Below are positions 1 to 5,011 of a stretch of DNA of 5,179 nt, piece after piece. Position 1 is the first letter of the stretch. Every line of letters starts with the position of its first letter. A program made the translations under genes and the position numbers. The stretch lies in assembly GCA_016936035.1 (NCBI GenBank), contig JAFGPU010000092.1, positions 1-5,179 of the forward strand. Reading direction: 5' to 3'. A model generated the notes under the pieces. It made no database searches. It had not been told where the DNA came from and was given only the letters and a program-made list of their open reading frames with translations. The DNA is from Acidimicrobiales bacterium (lineage in GTDB: Bacteria > Actinomycetota > Acidimicrobiia > Acidimicrobiales > VFJN01).

Positions 1-374
1 CCCGCGGCGAACGCGACGTCCTCGCCCCCGTGAGCGAACCGGTGGATCTTGCGGTAGCGGTGCGTCGTGCCGTCCGGCCCGGCGAGCACCAGCGTGTTGG
101 ACGGCACCGTGGCCCCCTCGGCGACCTCCGGGCACGACCCGCACACCCACACGCCGTGGGCGGCAGCCTGGGCGGTGAGGAAATGCGACGACGGTCCGCC
201 CTCGGGCTCGGCGGTCACGTCCGTGTTCATCGAGAACCCGGTGGAGAACATCTCGGACAGCACGACCAACCGGGCGCCGGTGCCGGCCGCCGCCTCGATC
301 ATCGGGCCGAGCCGGGCGACGTTGGCGGCCTTGTCCTCCCAGACGATGTCGTGCTGCACCACCGCGATCTTCAT
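1..374 (-). CDS. Carbon-nitrogen hydrolase (nitrilase superfamily, YafV/omega-amidase-like), N-terminal part
   Basis: The translation starts MKIAVVQHDIVWED and gives 124 complete codons before the window edge cuts the gene. Two of the three nitrilase-superfamily catalytic residues are visible: Glu41 in the segment LSEMFSTGFSM and Lys109 in YRKIHRF. The catalytic Cys normally lies about 35 residues further on, outside the window. The EMFSTGFSM block and the tryptophan in the N-terminal VQHDIVW resemble E. coli YafV and its actinobacterial relatives. YafV-type enzymes hydrolyse omega-amides such as 2-oxoglutaramate in the cytoplasm as a metabolite-repair step, but the substrate here is inferred from weak family resemblance. 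The start at 374 is chosen because family members begin MKIA-VQ. The nearest Shine-Dalgarno-like AGGA lies 11 bases upstream, which is rather far. The gene is separated from the upstream anti-sigma gene by about 200 bases and a strong hairpin, so it is probably transcribed independently. It could also be another amidase branch of the superfamily. Confidence 0.85.
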   Translation of the reverse strand, partial: MKIAVVQHDIVWEDKAANVARLGPMIEAAAGTGARLVVLSEMFSTGFSMNTDVTAEPEGGPSSHFLTAQAAAHGVWVCGSCPEVAEGATVPSNTLVLAGPDGTTHRYRKIHRFAHGGEDVAFAA

Positions 375-463
375 CGCGCCGTGCGTCCTGCGCGTGCCGC
401 TGCGCCGACCGGCGTGCCGAAGCCCTGCGGCCGGCTCGTCAGGGAGGGGGCGGGCGCTGGCAT
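371..463 (-). CDS. Possible 30-codon leader ORF overlapping the hydrolase start
   Basis: An ATG at 463 opens a 30-codon frame (MPAPAPSLTSRPQGFG and onward) whose TGA overlaps the hydrolase ATG in an ATGA arrangement. A purine run GGGAGGG ends only 2 bases before the ATG. A TACCCT box at 479-474 would place a transcription start about 4 bases before the ATG, so a nearly leaderless transcript is possible. The hydrolase itself has a poorly spaced ribosome site, so coupling from a leader ORF would make sense. The peptide is rich in Pro, Ala and Arg, which is what random high-GC sequence also gives. I recognise no family and rate it speculative. Confidence 0.25.
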   Translation of the reverse strand: MPAPAPSLTSRPQGFGTPVGAAARAGRTAR

Positions 464-577
464 GGCCCTCCCGAGGGTAGGCCAGATGCCGGTCTGGTCC
501 GCTGCACCCCGGGGAGCCGTCGGGGAGCGCGGGGCGGTCCGGTCCGCCAGCCGGACCGCCCCGAGGACAACGGCTCC
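375..577. other. Intergenic gap between anti-sigma gene and hydrolase gene
   Basis: Both flanking genes read leftward. The gap holds the perfect hairpin at 530-563 near the anti-sigma stop and the weak candidate promoter box and leader ORF described separately. I see no RNA gene, no conserved long coding frame and no mobile-element end here. Frames reading rightward through the gap are shadows of the hydrolase gene. Confidence 0.6.
530..563 (-). terminator. 13-bp perfect hairpin after the sigma/anti-sigma operon
   Basis: The arms CGGGGCGGTCCGG (530-542) and CCGGACCGCCCCG (551-563) pair perfectly around an 8-base loop. The hairpin begins 14 bases past the anti-sigma stop codon, where a terminator is expected. 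No T-run follows on the minus strand, as is common for actinobacterial terminators, so termination strength is inferred from stem stability alone. It would separate the sigma operon from the hydrolase gene. Confidence 0.6.
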
Positions 578-2047
578 TCAGCAGCCGAGGGCAGCGGCGT
601 AGCTCTCGGCGATCGTGAGCGGCCGGCCGCCGGACACCGGCGCATCGGTGGCCATCGCGTCGGCGTACTCCCACACGACGTCCGACCAGTCGCCCACGCT
701 CTCCATCTCGATCAGGACGTCCCAGTCGTGCGATGTCGCCATGGCACCGACCGCCTCCTCGGCGGCCGTGGTGTCGCCGGCCTGACGGGCGACCACCCAC
801 GCGTCGATCCACGCGCACGCGACCGCGCCCGTCACGTCGGCGCCGACGTGGTAGCGGTCGCGCACCGCGCCGGGGGCCGACCGGAGCGGCGCGGGGTCGA
901 ACCCGGCGGGCAGCGGAACCCCGGTCAGCATGGCGTCCACGGTCGCGGCGCGCTGCGAGGGCAGGACGGTGCCGGGAGGCAGGAGCGTCACCCAGGTCTC
1001 GGCGGGCACGACCTGCAGGCCGGCGAGCACCAGGTCGAAGGCCTCGCGGGACGGGAACCTGCCGGACGCCTCGATGGCGTGATCGCCCAGCACCCAGTGA
1101 GCCGTGAAGTGGGTGCCCTCGCCCTCGGTCCCACGCCCGGCGCCATCGCCGCTGCCCGTCGCCGCGGTGGGATCACCGGGGGCGGCGTCGCCCTCGGGCG
1201 CCGTCGGCGATGCCGTCGAGCCGTGCCCGAAGACCACCGCCGCCTGGCCCGTGACGGTCAGTTGGTCGCCGGCGCCGAACGTGGACTGGTTCTCGGCCAC
1301 CCGGTCGTCGTGGCGGTCGGCGGCCCCCCACTGGATGGCGAGCGTCTCGGCGCCACCGGAGCCGCTCAGGTCGGTGAAGCTCATGTCGCCCTCCGCCGGG
1401 GTGGGGGCGTCGACGTAGGCGATCCCCCACTCGCCCACCTGCGGGGCGATGGTCGGCAGTGCTTCGGCGGCTGCGACGTCCTCGGCGGTCGCCGGAGGCC
1501 GCGCACCGGTGGGGTCACCCGAGCCCCCGGGGGGTGCGGGAGTGCGGTCGCCCCTGTCTGCGGCGACGTCGGCCACGTCGTCGGCACCCGGCCCGCCGGT
1601 GGCGACGGCGGCTGCGCCGATGGCCGCCGCGGCGACGACGGCCGCGGCGGCGAGCGCGAGGACCCGCCGGCGCCCCGGACGACGGGCCTTGCGGCCACCG
1701 GTCCAGGACAGGTCGATCACGATCGGGTCGGGCGACGAGCGCGTGGGCACGCCAGGCCGGTCGGGCCGCGCGGCGACGGCAGGCCCGTGACCCGGGCCGG
1801 GCGCGGCGACGGCAGGCTCGTGACCCGGGCCGGGCGCCGCGACGGCAGGCTCGGGCTCGGCATCGGGTGACGCCGCCACGGCAGCCTTGCGATCGAGATC
1901 GGGCATCGGGGCGGGGGCATGGTCGGTGGTGGTCATGATCTCCTCGCGGAGTGAGGCCTCGGGCCCGGACAGGTTCCAGGCGGTGACCTCGGCGTCGCTC
2001 ACGGTTGCCGCGGTGGCGATCAACTGGTCGAGCTCGGCGTCGTTCAT
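578..2047 (-). CDS. Probable anti-sigma factor: single-pass membrane protein partnered with the ECF sigma factor
   Basis: This 489-residue protein starts at the ATG whose first bases overlap the sigma-factor stop (ATGA). GAGGA lies 6 bases upstream, so the pair is almost certainly translationally coupled. Residues 1-40 form a likely helical segment ending LREEIM. Residues about 41-118 are a Pro/Ala-rich linker with an 11-residue tandem repeat (66-93). Residues 120-128 are basic (KARRPGRRR) and precede a hydrophobic helix at about 129-149, which predicts the N terminus inside and the C terminus outside. The outer part (150-489) has a low-complexity Pro/Gly/Thr stretch (about 165-187), a Gly/Asp-rich stretch (about 278-312) and otherwise globular-looking sequence with several Trp residues. 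No HxxxCxxC zinc anti-sigma motif is present. The only cysteines are Cys411 and the final residue, Cys489. Role inferred from context: binding the sigma factor through the cytoplasmic N terminus and sensing outside with the C-terminal domain. I do not recognise the outer domain. It could instead be an exported protein merely controlled by the sigma factor. Confidence 0.8.
   Translation of the reverse strand: MNDAELDQLIATAATVSDAEVTAWNLSGPEASLREEIMTTTDHAPAPMPDLDRKAAVAASPDAEPEPAVAAPGPGHEPAVAAPGPGHGPAVAARPDRPGVPTRSSPDPIVIDLSWTGGRKARRPGRRRVLALAAAAVVAAAAIGAAAVATGGPGADDVADVAADRGDRTPAPPGGSGDPTGARPPATAEDVAAAEALPTIAPQVGEWGIAYVDAPTPAEGDMSFTDLSGSGGAETLAIQWGAADRHDDRVAENQSTFGAGDQLTVTGQAAVVFGHGSTASPTAPEGDAAPGDPTAATGSGDGAGRGTEGEGTHFTAHWVLGDHAIEASGRFPSREAFDLVLAGLQVVPAETWVTLLPPGTVLPSQRAATVDAMLTGVPLPAGFDPAPLRSAPGAVRDRYHVGADVTGAVACAWIDAWVVARQAGDTTAAEEAVGAMATSHDWDVLIEMESVGDWSDVVWEYADAMATDAPVSGGRPLTIAESYAAALGC
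1773..1853 (-). repeat. 33-bp in-frame tandem repeat in the anti-sigma linker
   Basis: Two full 33-base units (1773-1805, 1806-1838) and a 15-base partial third (1839-1853) lie head to tail and are nearly identical. They encode the 11-residue unit EPAVAAPGPGH in the cytoplasmic linker between the N-terminal segment and the membrane helix. Because the unit length is a multiple of three, copy-number changes by slippage would lengthen or shorten the linker without breaking the frame. Confidence 0.85.
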
Positions 2048-2640
2048 CGGTGGTCCTCGTGGTCCGGGACGAGCGGTCGCTCGTCGCCTCGTGCATGTCC
2101 GGACGGCGCCAGGTGTTCGCCCCCGACGTCGACGCCGGCCAGCAACGCCCGCAGCCGCCGCCGAGCCCGGTGCAGGCGGGTGCGGACGGTGGCCGGCGGC
2201 ACGCCCAGCACCGATGCCACCTGCGGTGCGTTGAGCTGCTCCCAGATGGTGAGCTGGATGACCTCGCGGTCTGCTGAGGGCAGCTGGGCCAGCGCTGCCC
2301 GCACCCTGTCAGACGATCCCCCCAGCTCGGCGGGATCGGCGACCACGTGCTCGGTCAGCACGCTCGCCAGTCGCTCACCGAGCCGGTCGCGCCGGCGAGC
2401 GGCCCGCCGGTGGTTGGCCATGACCCGGCGCGCCACGCCGTACAGCCACAGGCGGGCCTCCGGTGCGGCGGGCACGTCGTCGAGCCGGCGCCAGGCCACG
2501 AGGAAGACCTCGGCCAGCACGTCGGCGGCGTCGGCGGGCTGTGTCGTGCGGCGCAGGGCGTAGGCGAGGACGCGCCGACCCTCGGCGGCGTAGAGGGCCT
2601 CGAACCGCGTCCGCCTCCGGCGGTTGTCGTCGTCTCGCAT
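2044..2640 (-). CDS. ECF-type RNA polymerase sigma factor (sigma-70 family)
   Basis: This is a 198-residue protein with only the two domains typical of ECF sigma factors. Region 2 spans about residues 12-80, including the conserved block DVLAEVFLVAWRRLDDVP (40-57), which matches core-polymerase-binding region 2.2, followed by LWLYGVARRVMANHRR. Region 4 spans about residues 112-168, with ALAQLPSADREVIQL and a helix-turn-helix ending VPPATVRTRLHRARRRLR that recognises the -35 element. The ATG at 2640 is chosen over longer upstream frames because AGGGAG sits 4 bases before it and region 2 starts at the usual distance. The stop overlaps the anti-sigma start by 4 bases. Length and domain order are normal, with a short tail (170-198) after region 4. 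The protein directs polymerase to a specific promoter set, and its partner membrane protein suggests release by an envelope or external signal. I cannot name the ECF group. Confidence 0.93.
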   Translation of the reverse strand: MRDDDNRRRRTRFEALYAAEGRRVLAYALRRTTQPADAADVLAEVFLVAWRRLDDVPAAPEARLWLYGVARRVMANHRRAARRRDRLGERLASVLTEHVVADPAELGGSSDRVRAALAQLPSADREVIQLTIWEQLNAPQVASVLGVPPATVRTRLHRARRRLRALLAGVDVGGEHLAPSGHARGDERPLVPDHEDHR

Positions 2641-2644
2641 GGGA

Positions 2645-2650
2645 CTCCCT
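2645..2650 (-). promoter_or_regulatory. Ribosome binding site of the ECF sigma gene
   Basis: AGGGAG on the minus strand lies 4 bases before the ATG at 2640. It decides the start of a frame that stays open much further upstream. Confidence 0.7.
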
Positions 2651-2706
2651 GGTCGTCGGGCCGTGGCCGCCGGCGCGCGGGCGGGTAGCGGTCCGGCACC
2701 TGGTGC

Positions 2707-2732
2707 ATGTCCGGGTGCCGGCGGAGTGTTCC
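2707..2732 (-). promoter_or_regulatory. Candidate ECF-type promoter for the sigma operon
   Basis: On the minus strand, GGAAC (2732-2728) is followed after 16 bases by GACAT (2711-2707). GGAAC is the classic -35 element of many ECF sigma factors, and many ECF genes are autoregulated. The -10 part fits less well than the usual CGTC or GTT, so the call rests mostly on the -35 word. The predicted transcript would start near 2700, about 60 bases before the sigma ATG. Confidence 0.3.
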
Positions 2733-2792
2733 ACCTCGCGAGCCCGCCCTCGGAGCCGTTTCCCCGCCGGGTCGCCGGGCCCCGACCCCGAG

Positions 2793-2828
2793 TCGATCTC
2801 TGACGGTGTGTCAGATAGCGTCGGGCCG
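2793..2828 (+). promoter_or_regulatory. Putative fadE30-ipdF promoter with leaderless GTG start
   Basis: TAGCGT (2816-2821) matches the actinobacterial -10 consensus TANNNT. It ends 6 bases before the GTG at 2828, the usual -10 to +1 spacing, so the transcript would begin at the first base of the start codon. Upstream, with a 17-base spacer, lies TCGATC (2793-2798), a weak match to a -35 box (3 of 6). No Shine-Dalgarno sequence precedes the GTG, which agrees with a leaderless message. Confidence 0.55.
2799..2815. promoter_or_regulatory. 17-bp palindromic operator inside the fadE30 promoter
   Basis: The arms TCTGAC and GTCAGA are perfect inverted repeats around a 5-base spacer (GGTGT). The element occupies exactly the spacer between the putative -35 and -10 boxes, so a protein bound here would block polymerase. 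Size and symmetry suit a dimeric TetR-like repressor, the regulator class used for steroid and acyl-CoA genes. The regulator is not in this window, and the motif does not match the KstR2 operator known for the homologous mycobacterial genes. Confidence 0.6.
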
Positions 2829-4069
2829 TGGACCTGCGGGACAGCGCCGACGACCAGTCGTTCCGGGACGAGGTCCGCTCGTTCTTCGAGGACAGCCTGC
2901 GCGGCGACTTCGCGGTGGTCCGCGGCCGCGGTGGCCCCGGAGACGAGCACGCGCTGTTCGACGAGCGCCTCGCCTGGGAGAAGCACCTGGCCGCCCACGG
3001 GTGGACCTGCGTCGGCTGGCCGCCCGAGCACGGCGGCCGCGGCCTGTCGCTGCGCCGGCACGTCATCTACTACGAGGAGTACGCCCGCGCCCGGGGGCCG
3101 GGCCGCCTCGGCCACATCGGCGAGGGCCTGCTCGGGCCCACGATCATCGCCTTCGGCACGCCCGAGCAGCAGCGCCGCTTCCTGCCCCCGATCGTGGCCG
3201 GCGACGAGCTGTGGTGCCAGGGCTACTCCGAGCCGAACGCTGGCAGCGACCTGGCCAACATCGCCACCCGGGCCGAGCTCGACGGCGACGAGTGGACCGT
3301 CCACGGCCAGAAGGTGTGGACCTCGCTCGCCCACTGGGCCGACTGGTGCTTCGTGCTCGCCCGCACCAGCCGCGACCCCGACCCCCGGCGCAAGCACCGC
3401 GGCATCTCGTACCTGCTGGTGCCCATGCGTCAGGACGGCATCGAGATCCGGCCCATCGTGCAGGTGACCGGCGACAGCGAGTTCAACGAGGTGTTCTTCG
3501 ACGGCGCCCGCACCGCGGCCGGCAACGTGGTGGGCGGCGTCGACGAGGGCTGGAAGGTGGCCATGGGCACCCTCGCGTTCGAGCGGGGGGCGTCGACGCT
3601 CGGTCAGCAGCTCAACTTCCGCAACGAGCTCGACGCCATCACCGAAGCGGCCCGGCGCAACGGCACCGCCTCCGACCCGGTCATGCGCCAGCGCCTGACC
3701 CGCGCGCACATCGGCCTCGAGATCATGCGGCTCAACGCGCTGCGCACGCTGTCGGGCACCGAGTCGGGCACCCTCGGCCGGGACGCGCTGGTGGGCAAGC
3801 TCTACTGGGCCACGTTCCACCGCGGGCTCGGCGAGCTGGCGATGGACGTGCTCGGCGCGGATGCCACCGTGTGCGGCGCGACCCGCGAGAGCATCGCCGG
3901 GGAGGCGACCGGGTTGACCGGCGTCGCCCCGGGGTCCGGCTACGACCCGGACCCGTTCCAACGGCTGTTCCTGTTCAGCCGGGCCGACACCATCTACGCC
4001 GGTTCGAACGAGATCCAGCGCAACATCATCGGCGAGCGGGCGCTCGGCCTACCCAAGGAGCCACGGTGA
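2828..4069 (+). CDS. fadE30: Acyl-CoA dehydrogenase, FadE30-like (steroid ring C/D catabolism)
   Basis: This is a 413-residue, full-length acyl-CoA dehydrogenase (flavoprotein, cytoplasmic). Visible family blocks are VGWPPEHGGRGLS near residue 60, the flavin/substrate motif WCQGYSEPNAGSDL (129-142), KVWTSLAH (162-169), the helix TLAFERGAST (about 248-257) and the C-terminal IYAGSNEIQRNIIGERALGLP. The whole pattern, including the N-terminal GPGDEHALFDERLAW region, closely follows mycobacterial FadE30 as I remember it. FadE30 is assigned to dehydrogenating the propionyl-CoA side chain of HIP-CoA, the two-ring remnant of cholesterol. The canonical catalytic Glu of the IYEGT motif is Ala391 here. 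Glu252 in FERG sits where isovaleryl- and long-chain acyl-CoA dehydrogenases carry their base. GTG at 2828 is the first possible start, because an in-frame TAG lies 9 bases upstream. It is followed by ipdF with a 4-base overlap. Enzyme class is certain; the FadE30 assignment is strong but from memory. Confidence 0.85.
   Translation: MDLRDSADDQSFRDEVRSFFEDSLRGDFAVVRGRGGPGDEHALFDERLAWEKHLAAHGWTCVGWPPEHGGRGLSLRRHVIYYEEYARARGPGRLGHIGEGLLGPTIIAFGTPEQQRRFLPPIVAGDELWCQGYSEPNAGSDLANIATRAELDGDEWTVHGQKVWTSLAHWADWCFVLARTSRDPDPRRKHRGISYLLVPMRQDGIEIRPIVQVTGDSEFNEVFFDGARTAAGNVVGGVDEGWKVAMGTLAFERGASTLGQQLNFRNELDAITEAARRNGTASDPVMRQRLTRAHIGLEIMRLNALRTLSGTESGTLGRDALVGKLYWATFHRGLGELAMDVLGADATVCGATRESIAGEATGLTGVAPGSGYDPDPFQRLFLFSRADTIYAGSNEIQRNIIGERALGLPKEPR
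4055..4060 (+). promoter_or_regulatory. Ribosome binding site of ipdF inside fadE30
   Basis: AAGGAG lies 5 bases before the GTG at 4066, within the last codons of fadE30. It settles the GTG as the ipdF start although the frame is open upstream, and it gives translational coupling through the GTGA overlap. Confidence 0.8.
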
Positions 4070-4866
4070 CCACTGCACCTCCCCCCGAACCTCCCGGCCA
4101 CGACCTGCTCGCCGGCAAGGTCGCCGTGGTGACCGCGGCCGCCGGCACCGGCATCGGCTCGGCCACCGCCCGCCGGCTGCTGGCCGAGGGCGCGACCGTG
4201 GTGATCAGCGACGCCCACGAGCGCCGGCTGAAGGAGACCGCGACCGACCTGGCCGGCACGGCGCGCGCCGACGGCAGCGGCAGCGACGAGCCGTTGGCCG
4301 TGCCGTGCGACGTGACCGACGAGGAGCAGGTCCAGGCCCTGTTCGCCGCGACGGTCGGCGCCCACGGCCGCGTCGACGTCGTCGTCAACAACGCCGGCCT
4401 GGGCGGCACCGCTGACATCGTCGACATGACCGACGAGCAGTGGGCCAAGGTCATCGACGTCACGCTCACGGGCACGCTGCGCTGCACGAGAGCTGCGCTG
4501 CGCATCCTCAACCCCCAGGGCTCCGGCGTGATCGTCAACAACGCCTCGGTGCTCGGGTGGCGGGCCCAGGCCGGGCAGGCCCACTACGCGGCGGCCAAGG
4601 CCGGCGTGATGGCCCTCACCCGCAGCGCCGCGATCGAGGCCGCGCCCCACGGGGTGCGCGTCAACGCCGTCTCCCCGAGCCTGGCCATGCACCCGTTCCT
4701 GGGCAAGGTGATGAGCGACGACCTGCTCGACGAGCTGGCCCGGCGCGAGGCGTTCGGCCGCCCGGCGGAGCCGTGGGAGGTCGCCACGGTCATCGCCTTC
4801 CTGGCCAGCGACTACTCGACCTACATGACCGGAGAGATCGTGAGCGTCAGCTCGCAGCACCCCTGA
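4066..4866 (+). CDS. ipdF: Short-chain dehydrogenase/reductase, IpdF-like (steroid ring C/D catabolism)
   Basis: This is a 266-residue classical SDR. The Rossmann dinucleotide loop reads TAAAGTGIG (23-31), one residue longer than TGxxxGxG. Asp49 at the end of strand 2 (VVISD) predicts NAD(H). NNAG is at 108-111, and the catalytic Ser161, Tyr174 and Lys178 are present in NNASVLGWRAQ and YAAAK. The fourth tetrad position, usually Asn in DVNLTG, is Thr133. The blocks GHDLLAGKVAVVTAAAGTGI, DMTDEQW, NNASVLGWRAQ, RPAEPWEVATVIAFLASDYS and the ending SVSSQHP match mycobacterial IpdF (Rv3559c) as I recall it. That gene also directly follows fadE30. IpdF is assigned to oxidising the 5-hydroxyl of the CoA-bound bicyclic steroid intermediate. 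The GTG start is fixed by the ribosome site and overlaps the fadE30 stop by 4 bases. SDR class is certain and the specific role very likely. An acetoacetyl-CoA-reductase-like activity is the main alternative. Confidence 0.88.
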   Translation: MTTAPPPEPPGHDLLAGKVAVVTAAAGTGIGSATARRLLAEGATVVISDAHERRLKETATDLAGTARADGSGSDEPLAVPCDVTDEEQVQALFAATVGAHGRVDVVVNNAGLGGTADIVDMTDEQWAKVIDVTLTGTLRCTRAALRILNPQGSGVIVNNASVLGWRAQAGQAHYAAAKAGVMALTRSAAIEAAPHGVRVNAVSPSLAMHPFLGKVMSDDLLDELARREAFGRPAEPWEVATVIAFLASDYSTYMTGEIVSVSSQHP

Positions 4867-4882
4867 GCCGGCTGGCCCGCGA

Positions 4883-4926
4883 TCTGGCGTCTCCCACGTA
4901 GCGATCTGCTGCTGAGAGACGCCAGA
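4883..4926. terminator. Imperfect hairpin in repeat unit 1
   Basis: Arms 4883-4897 and 4912-4926 pair over 15 positions with two mismatches near the loop, leaving 11 uninterrupted pairs at the base (TCTGGCGTCTC / GAGACGCCAGA). Its position 16 bases after the ipdF stop suits a terminator for the fadE30-ipdF operon. No T-run follows. Confidence 0.5.
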
Positions 4927-4954
4927 AGCACAGGGGCAGCCGGCGGGCCCTCGA

Positions 4955-4998
4955 TCTGGCGTCTCTCAGGTAGGGATCTGCTGCTGAGAGACGCCAGA
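4955..4998. terminator. Perfect 15-bp hairpin in repeat unit 2
   Basis: TCTGGCGTCTCTCAG (4955-4969) and CTGAGAGACGCCAGA (4984-4998) are perfect inverted repeats with a 14-base loop. Together with the unit 1 hairpin it could act as a double terminator without a U-tract, or protect the 3' end of the mRNA. Terminator function is an inference from structure and place only. Confidence 0.5.
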
Positions 4999-5011
4999 AG
5001 CACAGGGGCAT

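Larger units (their letters stand above)
2641..2827. other. Divergent intergenic region between the sigma gene and fadE30
   Basis: This 187-base region must hold the promoters of both divergent operons. The right end has the well-organised promoter and palindrome described separately. The middle has an inverted repeat CCGGCACC (2693-2700) / GGTGCCGG (2714-2721) with a 13-base loop, and a GGAAC box that could belong to the sigma gene's own promoter. I saw no KstR-type (AAC/GTT) or KstR2-type (CAAG/CTTG) palindrome in it. Confidence 0.6.
4867..5010. repeat. Two tandem 72-bp units with internal inverted repeats
   Basis: Unit 1 (4867-4938) starts directly after the ipdF stop codon and unit 2 (4939-5010) follows without a gap. 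By eye, 67 of 72 positions are identical. The five differences all fall in the first half of the unit; the second half, from GATCTGCTGCTG to CACAGGGGCA, is unchanged. Each unit contains one long inverted repeat. Frames reading leftward through the repeat give a duplicated peptide but no sign of a real gene. It may be a terminator array, a dispersed palindromic element or a protein-binding cassette. Confidence 0.9.

Noticed and set aside
728..1870. Long rightward reading frame of 380 codons opposite the anti-sigma gene
   Set aside because: Its translation is Gly/Arg-rich low complexity typical of the antisense of a high-GC gene, with no ribosome site or family motif. The opposite strand has a coherent membrane protein coupled to the sigma gene.
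2693..2721. 8-bp inverted repeat CCGGCACC / GGTGCCGG as an operator
   Set aside because: Its arms are GC-rich words common in this genome and the 13-base loop is long. It is too weak to list as a site without conservation data.
2641..3066. N-terminal extension of the sigma factor to 340 residues
   Set aside because: The extension overlaps fadE30 antisense and has no sigma-factor homology. A good ribosome site places the start at 2640.
2375..3961. Leftward frame of 528 codons across the fadE30 region
   Set aside because: It is the antisense shadow of fadE30 running into the sigma gene in another frame. Its composition is biased and it would overlap two well-supported genes.
2707..4065. Upstream extension of the ipdF frame, suggesting a 719-residue fusion
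   Set aside because: The upstream part is Arg/Pro-rich out-of-frame sequence of fadE30. The SDR has its own AAGGAG and GTG at 4066 and normal SDR length from there.
4867..5010. CRISPR-like array
   Set aside because: There are only two units, they abut with no unique spacers, and no cas genes are present.
4867..5010. Insertion-sequence ends or a small transposon
   Set aside because: No transposase frame, no terminal inverted repeats at the outer boundaries and no target duplication are visible; the repeat is tandem.
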